Assembly (NCBI GenBank): GCA_002724245.1
Contig: PBOG01000064.1
Coordinates: forward strand, 1 to 64,000
Reading direction: 5' to 3'
DNA: 64,000 nucleotides
Source: Planctomycetaceae bacterium
Lineage (GTDB): Bacteria; Planctomycetota; Planctomycetia; Pirellulales; Pirellulaceae
This document shows, piece by piece, positions 17,959 through 26,744 of this stretch. Both the position numbers and the translations under genes were made by a program. The notes under the pieces were generated by a model. That model searched no databases. It worked only from the letters and a program-made list of their open reading frames with translations, and had not been told where the DNA came from. Numbering within the stretch: position 1 is the stretch's first letter; each line of letters starts with the position of its first letter.

Positions 17959-18810
17959 TTACTCAAGGGAACCGGGGGATGGGTGCATGGCGTCTGGCGT
18001 AGAATGGTCCGAGCCCGTCTGTCGCGACATCTGGTACAAAAAAATACCCGCAGACACGCCGACATTCAGCGAATCCACACCGGCCGCCATGGCAATCGTC
18101 ACTTGCTGGTCACAGCTCTCACAAATATTGGCCGGGAGCCCATCCCCTTCATTGCCAAAGACAACTGCCCAGCGGTCGCCCGGACGAACCTCTGCTAATC
18201 CCAAACCGCAATCGTCTATGACAGCTGCATAGCGCTGTACCCGATACTGCTCTGCCAGCTGTTGCAGGGCTTGCCTGCAATCGGTCATCTCGACCAGCGG
18301 CAACAGCAAGTTCGCTCCCATGGCAACTCGGGTCACGCGGCGCGAGAAGGGATCGGCACAACCCTCCGTGAATACAATGGCCTGCACCCCAAACGCAGCC
18401 GCAGTACGTATGACAGACCCCACATTCTCCGGGTCACAGATCTGGACACAGACGACCAGTCTCAATGGGCCGGATCGAGACAGGTCCAGGTCCTGCAGCG
18501 AGACCGTTTGCGCGCGTTTGCCGCACGCCAGGACACCTCGATGGAAACGAAACCCTACCAGCTTGTTGATCAGTTCTCTCGGGGCGACATAACAATCCAT
18601 CTGCGGCCCAAGGACCTGGTACTGTTGCGCCGCACGCCCCGCCTCGACCAGGACGGACTCAACCTCAAAACGGCTTGCTAGCAACCGATTAACCAAGTGT
18701 TGACCTTCCACAATAAACCGGCGCCGACGGCGCCAGTCCGCACCCGCGTGGAGATCCCGGTAGACGGCGATACGAGGATCTTCCAGGGAGTCAATCGGTA
18801 TAAGTCCCAC
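17959..18810 (-). CDS. TrmH/SpoU family RNA 2'-O-ribose methyltransferase
   Basis: A 283-aa SPOUT enzyme using S-adenosylmethionine. The N-terminal RNA-binding region (RRRRFIVEGQHLVNRLL) resembles 23S rRNA methyltransferases. The catalytic domain carries motif 1 (CDPENVGSVIRTAAAFGV), motif 2 (VVFGNEGDGLP) and motif 3 (IAMAAGVDSLNVGVSAGI), which form the trefoil-knot cofactor pocket. The GTG start at 18810 has GGAGAGG 7 nt upstream. The specific nucleotide (rRNA or tRNA) cannot be read from sequence. It is divergent from the SGNH hydrolase across 107 bp. Confidence 0.93.
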   Translation of the reverse strand: MGLIPIDSLEDPRIAVYRDLHAGADWRRRRRFIVEGQHLVNRLLASRFEVESVLVEAGRAAQQYQVLGPQMDCYVAPRELINKLVGFRFHRGVLACGKRAQTVSLQDLDLSRSGPLRLVVCVQICDPENVGSVIRTAAAFGVQAIVFTEGCADPFSRRVTRVAMGANLLLPLVEMTDCRQALQQLAEQYRVQRYAAVIDDCGLGLAEVRPGDRWAVVFGNEGDGLPANICESCDQQVTIAMAAGVDSLNVGVSAGIFLYQMSRQTGSDHSTPDAMHPSPGSLE

Positions 18811-18917
18811 GTTGACGCCTCTCCCGACGGACTGAAACAGTTACTGTAACGTGATGTTTGACCGCGCTGCGTTATGATAGGCAATACGGCCACAGGACCG
18901 CGACCACCGGTATCGCC

Positions 18918-20411
18918 ATGACAGCGCCACGCATCACTTCACTCTACAGATCCATCAGTTTCCGCGTAGCAACCGTGATACTCAGTTTGACCCCGTTTCT
19001 GATTTGCGAAGGGTTACTACGTCTGGCCGACTGGCAGCCACCACCACAACTTGACGACCCCTACCTCGGTATGCGCGAAACACGCCCCCTGTTTGTTCGC
19101 CAGCCCGCACAGAAAAGTGCTGTCATTCCGGACTCCCGACAACTGTTATTTCGTCCCGAATCCTTCACGTGGCCAAAGCCTGAAGATGAATTCCGTGTTT
19201 TCTGCCTAGGCGGATCGACTGTCCAGGGACGTCCGTTCGCTATTGAAACCGCGTTTTCGACATGGCTTGAGCTGAGCCTGGAAGCATACGCACCGTCCCG
19301 CTCCTGGGAAGTCATTAACTGTGGAGGGGTTTCCTACGCAACCTACCGACTCGTCCCGATCGTGCGAGAGATCCTGCAGTACAAACCGGACTTGCTGATT
19401 CTCTACACCGGCCACAATGAGTTTCTCGAGGACAGATCATACGCGCACCTCAAACGCCAACCAACCATCGTGAGAAACATCCAAAACCAACTGTCACGTC
19501 TCCGAGTGGTGCAATTTCCACAATCACTATTCAACGGCAATACCAATAATCAACCAGGCACAACACTCACCACTGAGGTTGATGCGCTGCTTGATTATCA
19601 GGGAGGCCTGGCAGACTATCATCGCGATCCAGAATGGCAGCAGACAGTAATCGAACACTTCCAATACAACCTCGACAAGATGCTACAGCTCACTCTCCAG
19701 GCAGGCATCCCTGTCATCCTGATCGACCCTGTCAGTAACATCAAAGACACCCCTCCCTTCAAATCAGTCGTCGACACGAACTTGTCTACCGAGCAGCGGA
19801 AACGCTTTGAAGACTTGTGGTCCCGCGCTCGCAACCTGCCGTCAGGAAGTGAAGCCAACCAGCAAGACCTGCTTCGCCAGGCACTTGACCTGGATCCAGG
19901 CCATGCAGGTGCCCACTTCCTGATGGGACGGGTCCAGGAAAACCTGCGGCATTACGATCTTGCAAAAGCCAGTTACCTGCGAGCCAAGGATGAAGACATC
20001 TGCCCCTTACGCATGCTTGAGCCAATGCACAACGCATTGCGTGCAATTGCCAAACGTTTGGATGTACCTCTACTGGAACTACGCCGCACCTGGGAAGCAC
20101 AAGCTCGCCACGGACTGATCGGTGACGAGCTCATGTTAGACCATGTCCACCCCAACATAACTGGACATCAGCAAATCGCTCAGATGCTGGTTGAGCAGAT
20201 GACCAGCCTTTCCCTCGTCAAGCCAGAAGACGGTTGGAACAACCGACAAAAACAACGCTACGCAAAACACCTGAGCACGCTCGACACGGCGTATTTTGCC
20301 CGCGGCAAAGAACGACTCGAAGGTTTGCGACGTTGGACACAAGGTCGCTCGGGGAAATTAAAACCAACCGATGACAAGTCAGCCAATCCGGCCCGCGCCG
20401 CCACGCCCTGA
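18918..20411 (+). CDS. Membrane-anchored SGNH/GDSL hydrolase with inserted TPR
   Basis: A 497-aa protein with one N-terminal membrane segment (FRVATVILSLTPFLICEGLL) and an extracytoplasmic SGNH hydrolase domain. Block I reads FCLGGSTVQG with the nucleophile Ser (~99), block III is YTGHNEFLEDR (~165), and the catalytic Asp/His are in LDHVHPN (~408). Between blocks III and V lies a tetratricopeptide-like unit (QALDLDPGHAGAHFLMGRVQ, residues ~318-358), an insertion seen in some large exported SGNH proteins. Likely an esterase or acyl-transfer enzyme on envelope polysaccharide; the substrate is unknown. ATG 18918 gives a normal signal anchor; the longer frame adds 20 polar residues. Confidence 0.88.
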   Translation: MTAPRITSLYRSISFRVATVILSLTPFLICEGLLRLADWQPPPQLDDPYLGMRETRPLFVRQPAQKSAVIPDSRQLLFRPESFTWPKPEDEFRVFCLGGSTVQGRPFAIETAFSTWLELSLEAYAPSRSWEVINCGGVSYATYRLVPIVREILQYKPDLLILYTGHNEFLEDRSYAHLKRQPTIVRNIQNQLSRLRVVQFPQSLFNGNTNNQPGTTLTTEVDALLDYQGGLADYHRDPEWQQTVIEHFQYNLDKMLQLTLQAGIPVILIDPVSNIKDTPPFKSVVDTNLSTEQRKRFEDLWSRARNLPSGSEANQQDLLRQALDLDPGHAGAHFLMGRVQENLRHYDLAKASYLRAKDEDICPLRMLEPMHNALRAIAKRLDVPLLELRRTWEAQARHGLIGDELMLDHVHPNITGHQQIAQMLVEQMTSLSLVKPEDGWNNRQKQRYAKHLSTLDTAYFARGKERLEGLRRWTQGRSGKLKPTDDKSANPARAATP

Positions 20412-20432
20412 CCCCAACGGACCTCCGCGCTG

Positions 20433-21428
20433 CTACCTCGCATCCAATGACGCAGCGTCTGCTCGTCTGGCCGGCGTCACAGAAAGTTCTTCAAGCCAAT
20501 GCCGAAAATCACGATCGACGTCTTCCAGGTGCTGCTTGCCTAACACTTCCAGCAAAGTCCGTATGCCGTGTGGATCTACACTGCTCGCTCGCTTGAAACG
20601 CTGGTAGTACGTTTTCAACTGCTGATTTTGCTGCAGGAACAGGCAAAAAAAACGGGCTTGCGCGTAGCGACGTGCTGCCCGGCCGGTGCTCGGCTTTCCT
20701 GCTGTGAGCAACGCTTCCAGCGTTAGCAGGCGATCGTTGTCCAGGAGCGACTGCATTGCCTTCCAGCGCCCTTTGCGCAAACCTTCGAGGGAAGTTCCCG
20801 CCGCTGTCTCACGTACGAATACGGACTCGTGCAAAGCCGCTAGCCCTTCGCGAAACCAAAAAGGGGCCGTGGGAAAATCGAAGTCCATCAAGGCGTGTGT
20901 CAGTTCGTGTCCAATCCCCGCCACGCCATGTTCCAGATTGACAATCACCGTGCGCCGCGCAGGCTTGTAGTACCCCCACTTCGACACAGGCTCATCCGCA
21001 AATAGATGGCGTGCCAGATCGTGATAGCTTGCAGTATTCAAGCACAAGAGGAAGGTAATCGGCCGATCGGGGACCATCTCGAAATAGCTCAACCGCATGG
21101 CCCGTGCCAGCGGTTCAATCTCTTGCTGATAACGTACAATCAACCCATCGGCCGTCTCGTCGCCGGCGAGCACAAATGGCGACCTCACGACCACTTCACC
21201 ACGGTTACCGAGCTCGTCCCGCAGTCGTTGGGCCACCCGCTGACATTCAACCTCGATGTCGACCACGGTAGCTGGCGCTGGAAACTCGGGTTCCGTGGGA
21301 GTCCCACAACCGACGCACAGCAGCAGCAGCAGCAGACCAGAAACTTGTCCAGGAAACTCGCTACAGATCAATCGGACGGCATGGCTAGCGATTTGTTCCC
21401 AGTAACCCGTGTAACGCAACTGTGACAC
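20433..21428 (-). CDS. Lipoprotein with HELTH zinc-metallopeptidase motif
   Basis: A 331-aa exported protein. A GTG start with GGAG 6 nt upstream leads into a long N-region, a poly-Leu core and the lipobox-like CVGC (Cys41). HELTHALMDF at ~174 is a canonical HExxH zinc site, and WFREGLAALHES 16-20 residues later supplies the third ligand Glu, as in the peptidase-MA/gluzincin fold (DUF1570-like). The substrate is unknown; action at the outer face of a membrane is expected. The poly-Leu is encoded by six consecutive CTG codons. Confidence 0.82.
   Translation of the reverse strand: MSQLRYTGYWEQIASHAVRLICSEFPGQVSGLLLLLLCVGCGTPTEPEFPAPATVVDIEVECQRVAQRLRDELGNRGEVVVRSPFVLAGDETADGLIVRYQQEIEPLARAMRLSYFEMVPDRPITFLLCLNTASYHDLARHLFADEPVSKWGYYKPARRTVIVNLEHGVAGIGHELTHALMDFDFPTAPFWFREGLAALHESVFVRETAAGTSLEGLRKGRWKAMQSLLDNDRLLTLEALLTAGKPSTGRAARRYAQARFFCLFLQQNQQLKTYYQRFKRASSVDPHGIRTLLEVLGKQHLEDVDRDFRHWLEELSVTPARRADAASLDAR
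21318..21335. repeat. (CAG)6 trinucleotide tract
   Basis: Six perfect CAG units, reading CTG on the coding minus strand, encode the Leu6 core of the lipoprotein signal peptide. Slippage would lengthen or shorten the hydrophobic core without shifting frame. Confidence 0.8.
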
Positions 21429-21502
21429 TTCCCTCTCCGTCTCGCAGGTCGGGTCGAATAACCGCTCTTGAAGGCAACATCTTCGCTCGTCATTCCCTTT
21501 TG

Positions 21503-22501
21503 CTACCAGTCGATCAACACTCCGACCAGCGACGCATCACCACGATCCATCCGGTCATAAACCGCCGGTAGTTGTTCAGCAGGGACGCGGTCAGTCACCA
21601 TGGGATTCAAGTTAAACCGCCCGCGTTGCAGAAAATCCAACGTCAACGCGACGCTGCGGTGCCGATCCCAGCGGTGGCCATCAGGTGGGTAACCATACGT
21701 GGTCACCACCTTTAGCCTCTTGCCCAGAAATGGGTGTCCCACCGGATTAAACTCGGGCCGCTGCGTATGACGCGACATCACCACGACGGTCCCATCCGAC
21801 CTCGCAACCTGCAATGCGACACGAATTGCTTCCCAGCATGAGCCCGCTTCAAACACCACATCTGCACCGACGCCGCTGGCAAACGCAATGGTCTGGGCGA
21901 CGCAGTCGTCATCGTCTGGCGAGAGGACCATATCAGCGCCCATCTCGCACGCGATCGCGCGGCGCTCGGCATGACGTTCAACCACCACGGTACGAAAACC
22001 GCAAGCGACCGACCAGGCAAGCATTCCTAGGCCGACGACACCCTGCCCGATAATGGCGACATCCGCCCCCGGATCTGGGTTGGCTTGCCGCAACGCGCGA
22101 TGGGCCACTTCAAGCACATTCAGCCAGACAGCGTTTTCTGCCGCCAGCGTCTCGGGTAATGGGTGCAACACATCAGGAGAAACAGTGGCCCACGCCGCAT
22201 GCGCCGCGGTCGCAAAGACTCGAGTCCCGGGACGAAGCCCCGAGACCGCCGTGCCAGTTTCCCGCACCGTCCCCACCATGGAATAGCCGTTTGCAGCCGG
22301 CAGTTGAAAAGGAACCGCTTCGTGCAGGAACCGCCCTTCATCATCGACGGCAATTGCTCGAAACACACGTAGTTCCGTGCCAGTGCTGATCGCAGTCAGC
22401 CGCGCTTCAACCAGCACCTCTTCCACGCCACAGGCAGGGCAGGGCACATCGCAGAGTGAGGCCTGTCTGGGCCCAGTAACCAATAGCTGCTTCATCTTCA
22501 C
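21503..22501 (-). CDS. Medium-chain dehydrogenase/reductase
   Basis: A 332-aa MDR-superfamily oxidoreductase. The N-terminal GroES-like domain has AISTGTELRVF and LPAANGYSMVGTV. The Rossmann motif is VAIIGQGVVGLGMLAW, followed by GADVVFEAGS. The zinc-binding Cys and His-Glu found in classical alcohol dehydrogenases (the C..GHE pattern) are replaced by STG and GYSM, and no structural four-Cys lobe is seen, so it is probably zinc-independent, resembling the BchC/TDH-like group. The start is GTG 22501 or the ATG two codons inside. It is divergent from the DUF1501 gene across 257 bp. Confidence 0.85.
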   Translation of the reverse strand: MKMKQLLVTGPRQASLCDVPCPACGVEEVLVEARLTAISTGTELRVFRAIAVDDEGRFLHEAVPFQLPAANGYSMVGTVRETGTAVSGLRPGTRVFATAAHAAWATVSPDVLHPLPETLAAENAVWLNVLEVAHRALRQANPDPGADVAIIGQGVVGLGMLAWSVACGFRTVVVERHAERRAIACEMGADMVLSPDDDDCVAQTIAFASGVGADVVFEAGSCWEAIRVALQVARSDGTVVVMSRHTQRPEFNPVGHPFLGKRLKVVTTYGYPPDGHRWDRHRSVALTLDFLQRGRFNLNPMVTDRVPAEQLPAVYDRMDRGDASLVGVLIDW

Positions 22502-22758
22502 CCAGCCACCCTAACCACTTTGATTCGTTGACCTTACACCGCAAATATGCTACCCTAAAATCCGGTTTTTGTGAAAACAGTTGCCCTTGTTTCCGCGGCG
22601 GAGCGAGATCGGCTGCCAATGCCCCCAGCAGTCGTGCCATCGGCTGTGTCCGTCTCCCGGCAAAACACCCTCCCGTGGTAAAACACAATGGCCGACCCAC
22701 ATGGGCCTGGCCCCAGTACTTCCGGTGCCTCCTCTCCTAAGAGATCAAGGATCCATCT

Positions 22759-24135
22759 ATGCTCCGCTTAACCGACCGCGGCACTGCACAAACCTGCGAC
22801 GGCCTTAACCGACGCGATTTCATGCAAGTCGGGTCGTTAGGTGCTGTCGGGCTTTCGCTGCCCCAGCTCATGGCGGCCAAAGCGGCCGGTCAGGTCAAAC
22901 AAGAACACGATGACCGATCGGTCATTATGATTTTCAACCTGGGTGCTCCCAGCCAACTTGACACCTTCGACCCTAAACCAGACGCCGCAGCAGAAATTCG
23001 TGGCCCCTTTTCAACCATTGCGTCGGCTTCTCCTGACATACGTATCAGCGAAGTCCTGCCTCAACACGCCAAACATGCGGACAAACTCTCGCTGGTTCGC
23101 AGCTGCTTCCACACGGCTGCCGCGGTGCATGATACCGGTCACCAAATGATGCAGACGGGCCGACTCTTCACCGGTGGCATCAATACCCCCCACGCCGGTT
23201 GTGCTCTCGCCTATCTGCGTGGCCGCAAAACCGACCTGCCTGCGCACGTCATCCTGCCAGAACCCATGGGACCCACTGGTGGCAATCTGCCACACGGTCA
23301 GGATGCCGGATTCCTCGGCAAAGCATTCGACCCATTTGTATTGAATACCGATCCCTCGAAACCGAACTTCAAAGTCCCCGATCTGCTCCCACCCCAGCAA
23401 ATTGGGGAGGCGAGATTAGCGAGGCGGCGAAAGCTACGAGAAATCGTTGAAGAAACCGCCACCCAGTTCGAAAATAGCCAGAGTGCCGAGCTGCTGGACA
23501 CAAACTTCGACGCCGCTTACCGCATTATGACGAGTCAAGAAGCGCGCAACGCGTTTGATTTGTCGAAGGAACCGAAAAAACTACGAGACAAATATGGCAA
23601 CAATCGATTTGGACAATGTTGTCTGTTGGCTCGACGCCTCGTGGAAGCTGGCGTCCGCTTTGTCACCGTCAATACATTCCTCACCGTATTCAACGAAATT
23701 ACCTGGGACATCCATGGTTCTCAGCCATTTACTTCAATTGCCGGCATGAAGGACATCGTCTGCCCGATGTACGATCAGGCCTATGGCACTTTGCTGGAGG
23801 ACCTGACAGAACGCGGACTCTTGGAAGATACGCTCGTCTGTAACTTGCAGGAATTTGGCCGGACTCCCCGCGTGAATCCCGCCGGCGGCCGCGACCATTG
23901 GCCCCAGTGCTGGTCAGTCTATTTTGCCGGTGGCGGAGTCCAAGGAGGACGCGTCGTCGGTCGTAGTGACTCCATTGGCGGTTATCCTGCGGAACGTCCA
24001 GTGGAGCCCGCCGAACTCGTCGGCACGATCTACCATAGTCTGGGCCTGGACCTGGAAACCGAACTCCCCGGGCCGGCTGGCCGGCCATTCCCTCTGGTCG
24101 ACTACGGCAAGCACGAAATTCAAGAGTTGTTCTGA
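22759..24135 (+). CDS. DUF1501 domain-containing exported protein
   Basis: A 458-aa protein of the DUF1501 family, distantly related to sulfatases and alkaline phosphatases. The N-terminus NRRDFMQVGSLGAVGLSLPQ is a twin-arginine-type signal. The family hallmarks IMIFNLGAPSQLDTFDPKP, LVRSCFH, LLARRLVEAGVRFVTVN, LQEFGRTPRVNP and GRDHWPQCWSVYFAGGGVQG are all present. Metal-binding Asp/His positions look conserved, but no member has a proven activity. It is first in a co-directional set with the DUF1549/1553 gene (86 bp downstream) and the cytochrome-WD40 gene, the standard planctomycete arrangement. Confidence 0.93.
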   Translation: MLRLTDRGTAQTCDGLNRRDFMQVGSLGAVGLSLPQLMAAKAAGQVKQEHDDRSVIMIFNLGAPSQLDTFDPKPDAAAEIRGPFSTIASASPDIRISEVLPQHAKHADKLSLVRSCFHTAAAVHDTGHQMMQTGRLFTGGINTPHAGCALAYLRGRKTDLPAHVILPEPMGPTGGNLPHGQDAGFLGKAFDPFVLNTDPSKPNFKVPDLLPPQQIGEARLARRRKLREIVEETATQFENSQSAELLDTNFDAAYRIMTSQEARNAFDLSKEPKKLRDKYGNNRFGQCCLLARRLVEAGVRFVTVNTFLTVFNEITWDIHGSQPFTSIAGMKDIVCPMYDQAYGTLLEDLTERGLLEDTLVCNLQEFGRTPRVNPAGGRDHWPQCWSVYFAGGGVQGGRVVGRSDSIGGYPAERPVEPAELVGTIYHSLGLDLETELPGPAGRPFPLVDYGKHEIQELF

Positions 24136-24221
24136 CTCGACATACTGGAACACTCAACTATCACGCGCGGCCGGGTACGTGCAAAGAAATTGCTGCGAAC
24201 CCGGCCTCAAGGAATCGCGCC

Positions 24222-26723
24222 ATGCGTTTATGCAAACCATGCTCCAGGATCGGTCCAGGTGCACTGCAACGGTTACCGTCACTCGACAAAACTGCGACCA
24301 TCAGCAGCGACGCACCTCGCATTGTAATCCTGTTCATCACCCTGACGTTCGCGCAGGTCAACTCGCTCTGCGCTGCCGACGGAATCGCCCTTTTCCCTGG
24401 TACAATCAAGCTATCCACGCCACGTGCACACCAACAACTTGTGGTCGAACAGACGGTCGACGGGAAGTATGTGGGACAGGCTTCCGGGGAGATTGAGTGG
24501 ATCAGTCACAATCCTGAAATCGTCACCATTGAGAACCAACGCGCGGTTCCACAGTCCAATGGACGTACTCAAATTGAGGCCCGCTGGCAGGGCCATGCGG
24601 CGACTGCTGAAGTGATCATTGAGGGACAAGAACAGACGTTTGTCTGGAATTTTCGCAATCATGTCGAGTCGGTTCTATCCAAGACTGGCTGTAACTCGGG
24701 AGCTTGCCACGGCGCCCGAGCTGGACAAAAGGGATTCCGCCTGACGCTTTTCGGGTTCAACCTGGAAGCCGATTATGCGTATCTTACCCGTCAGGCCCGC
24801 GGCCGTCGCATTATTCCGGAAGACCCCGGCCGCAGCTTGATTCTCACCAAGCCAACAGGCCTGATCCCACACAAGGGCGGCATCCGGTTCGAAGTGGATT
24901 CGGCTGAATACCAGGTACTTGCAGAATGGATCGCAGCTGGAAGTCCGGGACCGGCGGACGACGATCCAGTGATCGAGAGGCTGGAAGTCCTGCCTGCCGC
25001 ATCACGGCAAAAGGCGGGCAGCACCCAACAACTCGTGGTACTCGCACATTTTAATGACGGGCATGTGGAAGACGTCACCAGGTGGGCGAAATACACCTCG
25101 GTCAATAGCAGTGTCGCCACGGTTGGTACACACGGCCAGGTTTCGGTTCACGGGTCGGGAGAAGGCGCTATCAAGGTCTGGTATCTCAACTTGAATGATA
25201 TGGCCTTTGTCAGTGTGCCCTACGAAAACCAGACCCCGGCACAACAGTTCGCAGATGCCGCGAGTTCCAACTTTATCGATACGCTGATCACAGACAAACT
25301 GGCCAGCCTTCAACTGCCCCCCTCGCCTCCATGCCGCGACGAAGTTTTTATTCGGCGCGTCTTTCTGGATACCATTGGCACACTGCCGACGATCGACGAG
25401 ACCCGTCAGTTCCTGGCAGATGACCACCCCGCCAAACGGGATGCCTTGATCGACGCCCTACTGGCACGACCTGAATTTGTCGATTACTGGGCATATCGCT
25501 GGTCTGACTTACTACTGGTCAACAGCGAAAAACTCGATGCGGCTAGTGTAAAGTCCTACTACGGCTGGATCCGTGAGCGCGTCGCCGAAGATACGCCCTG
25601 GGATCAGATGGTGTCACAAGTCATCACTGCCACGGGGAGTACGAAAGAATACGGCGCAGCCAATTTCTATACGCTGCATCAAAGCCCTGAAGAAATCGCT
25701 GAAACGGTATCCCAGGCCTTTATGGGCCTGTCGATCCAGTGCGCCAAGTGCCACAACCATCCTTTGGAAAAATGGACCAATGACCAGTACTACGGTTTCG
25801 CCAACATGTTTGCGCGGGTTCGTGCCAAGGGCAATCCCCGTGTTGTCTTTGCGGACACACGGGGTGAGTTGATCCAGCCGGCGACTGGCCGCGCCCAACC
25901 ACCACGGCCCCTGGATGCCCCAGCGGTTCCGTTTAGTAACACCCAAGACCGGCGGATCCCGCTTGGGGCGTGGTTAACGGCCGCCGACAACCCCTATTTC
26001 AGTCGCTCCATCAGCAACCGCATCTGGGCCAATTTTTTTGGTGTTGGGCTGGTAGAGCCGATTGACGACATGCGGATAACCAATCCGGCCAGCAACGAAC
26101 GCCTGCTCCAAGCGGTTTCCGATTTCCTGGTGTCACGCAACTTTCGTCTCAAAGAACTGATACGGACGATGGTGCAGTCGGCGGCCTATCAACGTAGTAG
26201 CCAGGCAAGCAAAGAAAATGCCGCCGACCAGCGTTTTTACTCACGTTATTATCCCCGCCGCATGAAAGCTGAGGTGCTATTGGACGCGCTTTCGCAAGTG
26301 ACACAGGTCCCCACCGCGTTCAAGGATCATCCACGCGGTTTCCGCGCTTTGCAGCTGCCAGATTCAAACATCAACTCTTACTTCCTGACCACATTTGGCC
26401 GCCCTGAACGTGTAATCACCTGTGAATGCGAACGCAGCGATGAACCAAGTATCACCCAGGTTTTCCATCTCTACAACGGCGACACCGTCAACGGAAAATT
26501 ACAGGCCGCGGACAGTATCGTCGGTCAAATTGGCTCTGACGTACCCGACACGATGCCAATTGAACAAGCCTATCTCGCCGCACTGTCACGCACTCCTTCG
26601 GAATCCGAGGCAAAGAAACTTTTAGAGGTGTTTCAAGCAACGCCTGCGGCAGACCGCAGGTTACTCATTGAAGACCTTTACTGGAGTATTCTTAGTAGTC
26701 GCGAGTTCCTGTTCAACCACTAA
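24222..26723 (+). CDS. DUF1549/DUF1553 planctomycete cytochrome-like protein
   Basis: An 833-aa exported protein. After the hydrophobic segment VILFITLTFAQVNSLCAADG comes an Ig-like (BIG2) region (~60-120). A C-x4-CH site, CNSGACHG, follows at ~157, then a second Ig-like region, DUF1549 (~345-555, with LDTIGTLPTIDE) and DUF1553 (~590-815, with AWLTAADNPYFSRSISNRIW). A second heme-type site, CAKCHNHP, lies at ~506. These proteins are predicted periplasmic c-type cytochromes but remain functionally uncharacterised. The gene sits between its usual partners. ATG 24222 has no strong ribosome site and leaves a long polar N-region, so the true start may be slightly downstream. Confidence 0.9.
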   Translation: MRLCKPCSRIGPGALQRLPSLDKTATISSDAPRIVILFITLTFAQVNSLCAADGIALFPGTIKLSTPRAHQQLVVEQTVDGKYVGQASGEIEWISHNPEIVTIENQRAVPQSNGRTQIEARWQGHAATAEVIIEGQEQTFVWNFRNHVESVLSKTGCNSGACHGARAGQKGFRLTLFGFNLEADYAYLTRQARGRRIIPEDPGRSLILTKPTGLIPHKGGIRFEVDSAEYQVLAEWIAAGSPGPADDDPVIERLEVLPAASRQKAGSTQQLVVLAHFNDGHVEDVTRWAKYTSVNSSVATVGTHGQVSVHGSGEGAIKVWYLNLNDMAFVSVPYENQTPAQQFADAASSNFIDTLITDKLASLQLPPSPPCRDEVFIRRVFLDTIGTLPTIDETRQFLADDHPAKRDALIDALLARPEFVDYWAYRWSDLLLVNSEKLDAASVKSYYGWIRERVAEDTPWDQMVSQVITATGSTKEYGAANFYTLHQSPEEIAETVSQAFMGLSIQCAKCHNHPLEKWTNDQYYGFANMFARVRAKGNPRVVFADTRGELIQPATGRAQPPRPLDAPAVPFSNTQDRRIPLGAWLTAADNPYFSRSISNRIWANFFGVGLVEPIDDMRITNPASNERLLQAVSDFLVSRNFRLKELIRTMVQSAAYQRSSQASKENAADQRFYSRYYPRRMKAEVLLDALSQVTQVPTAFKDHPRGFRALQLPDSNINSYFLTTFGRPERVITCECERSDEPSITQVFHLYNGDTVNGKLQAADSIVGQIGSDVPDTMPIEQAYLAALSRTPSESEAKKLLEVFQATPAADRRLLIEDLYWSILSSREFLFNH

Positions 26724-26744
26724 AACCCACGAACTTGCCTGCCC

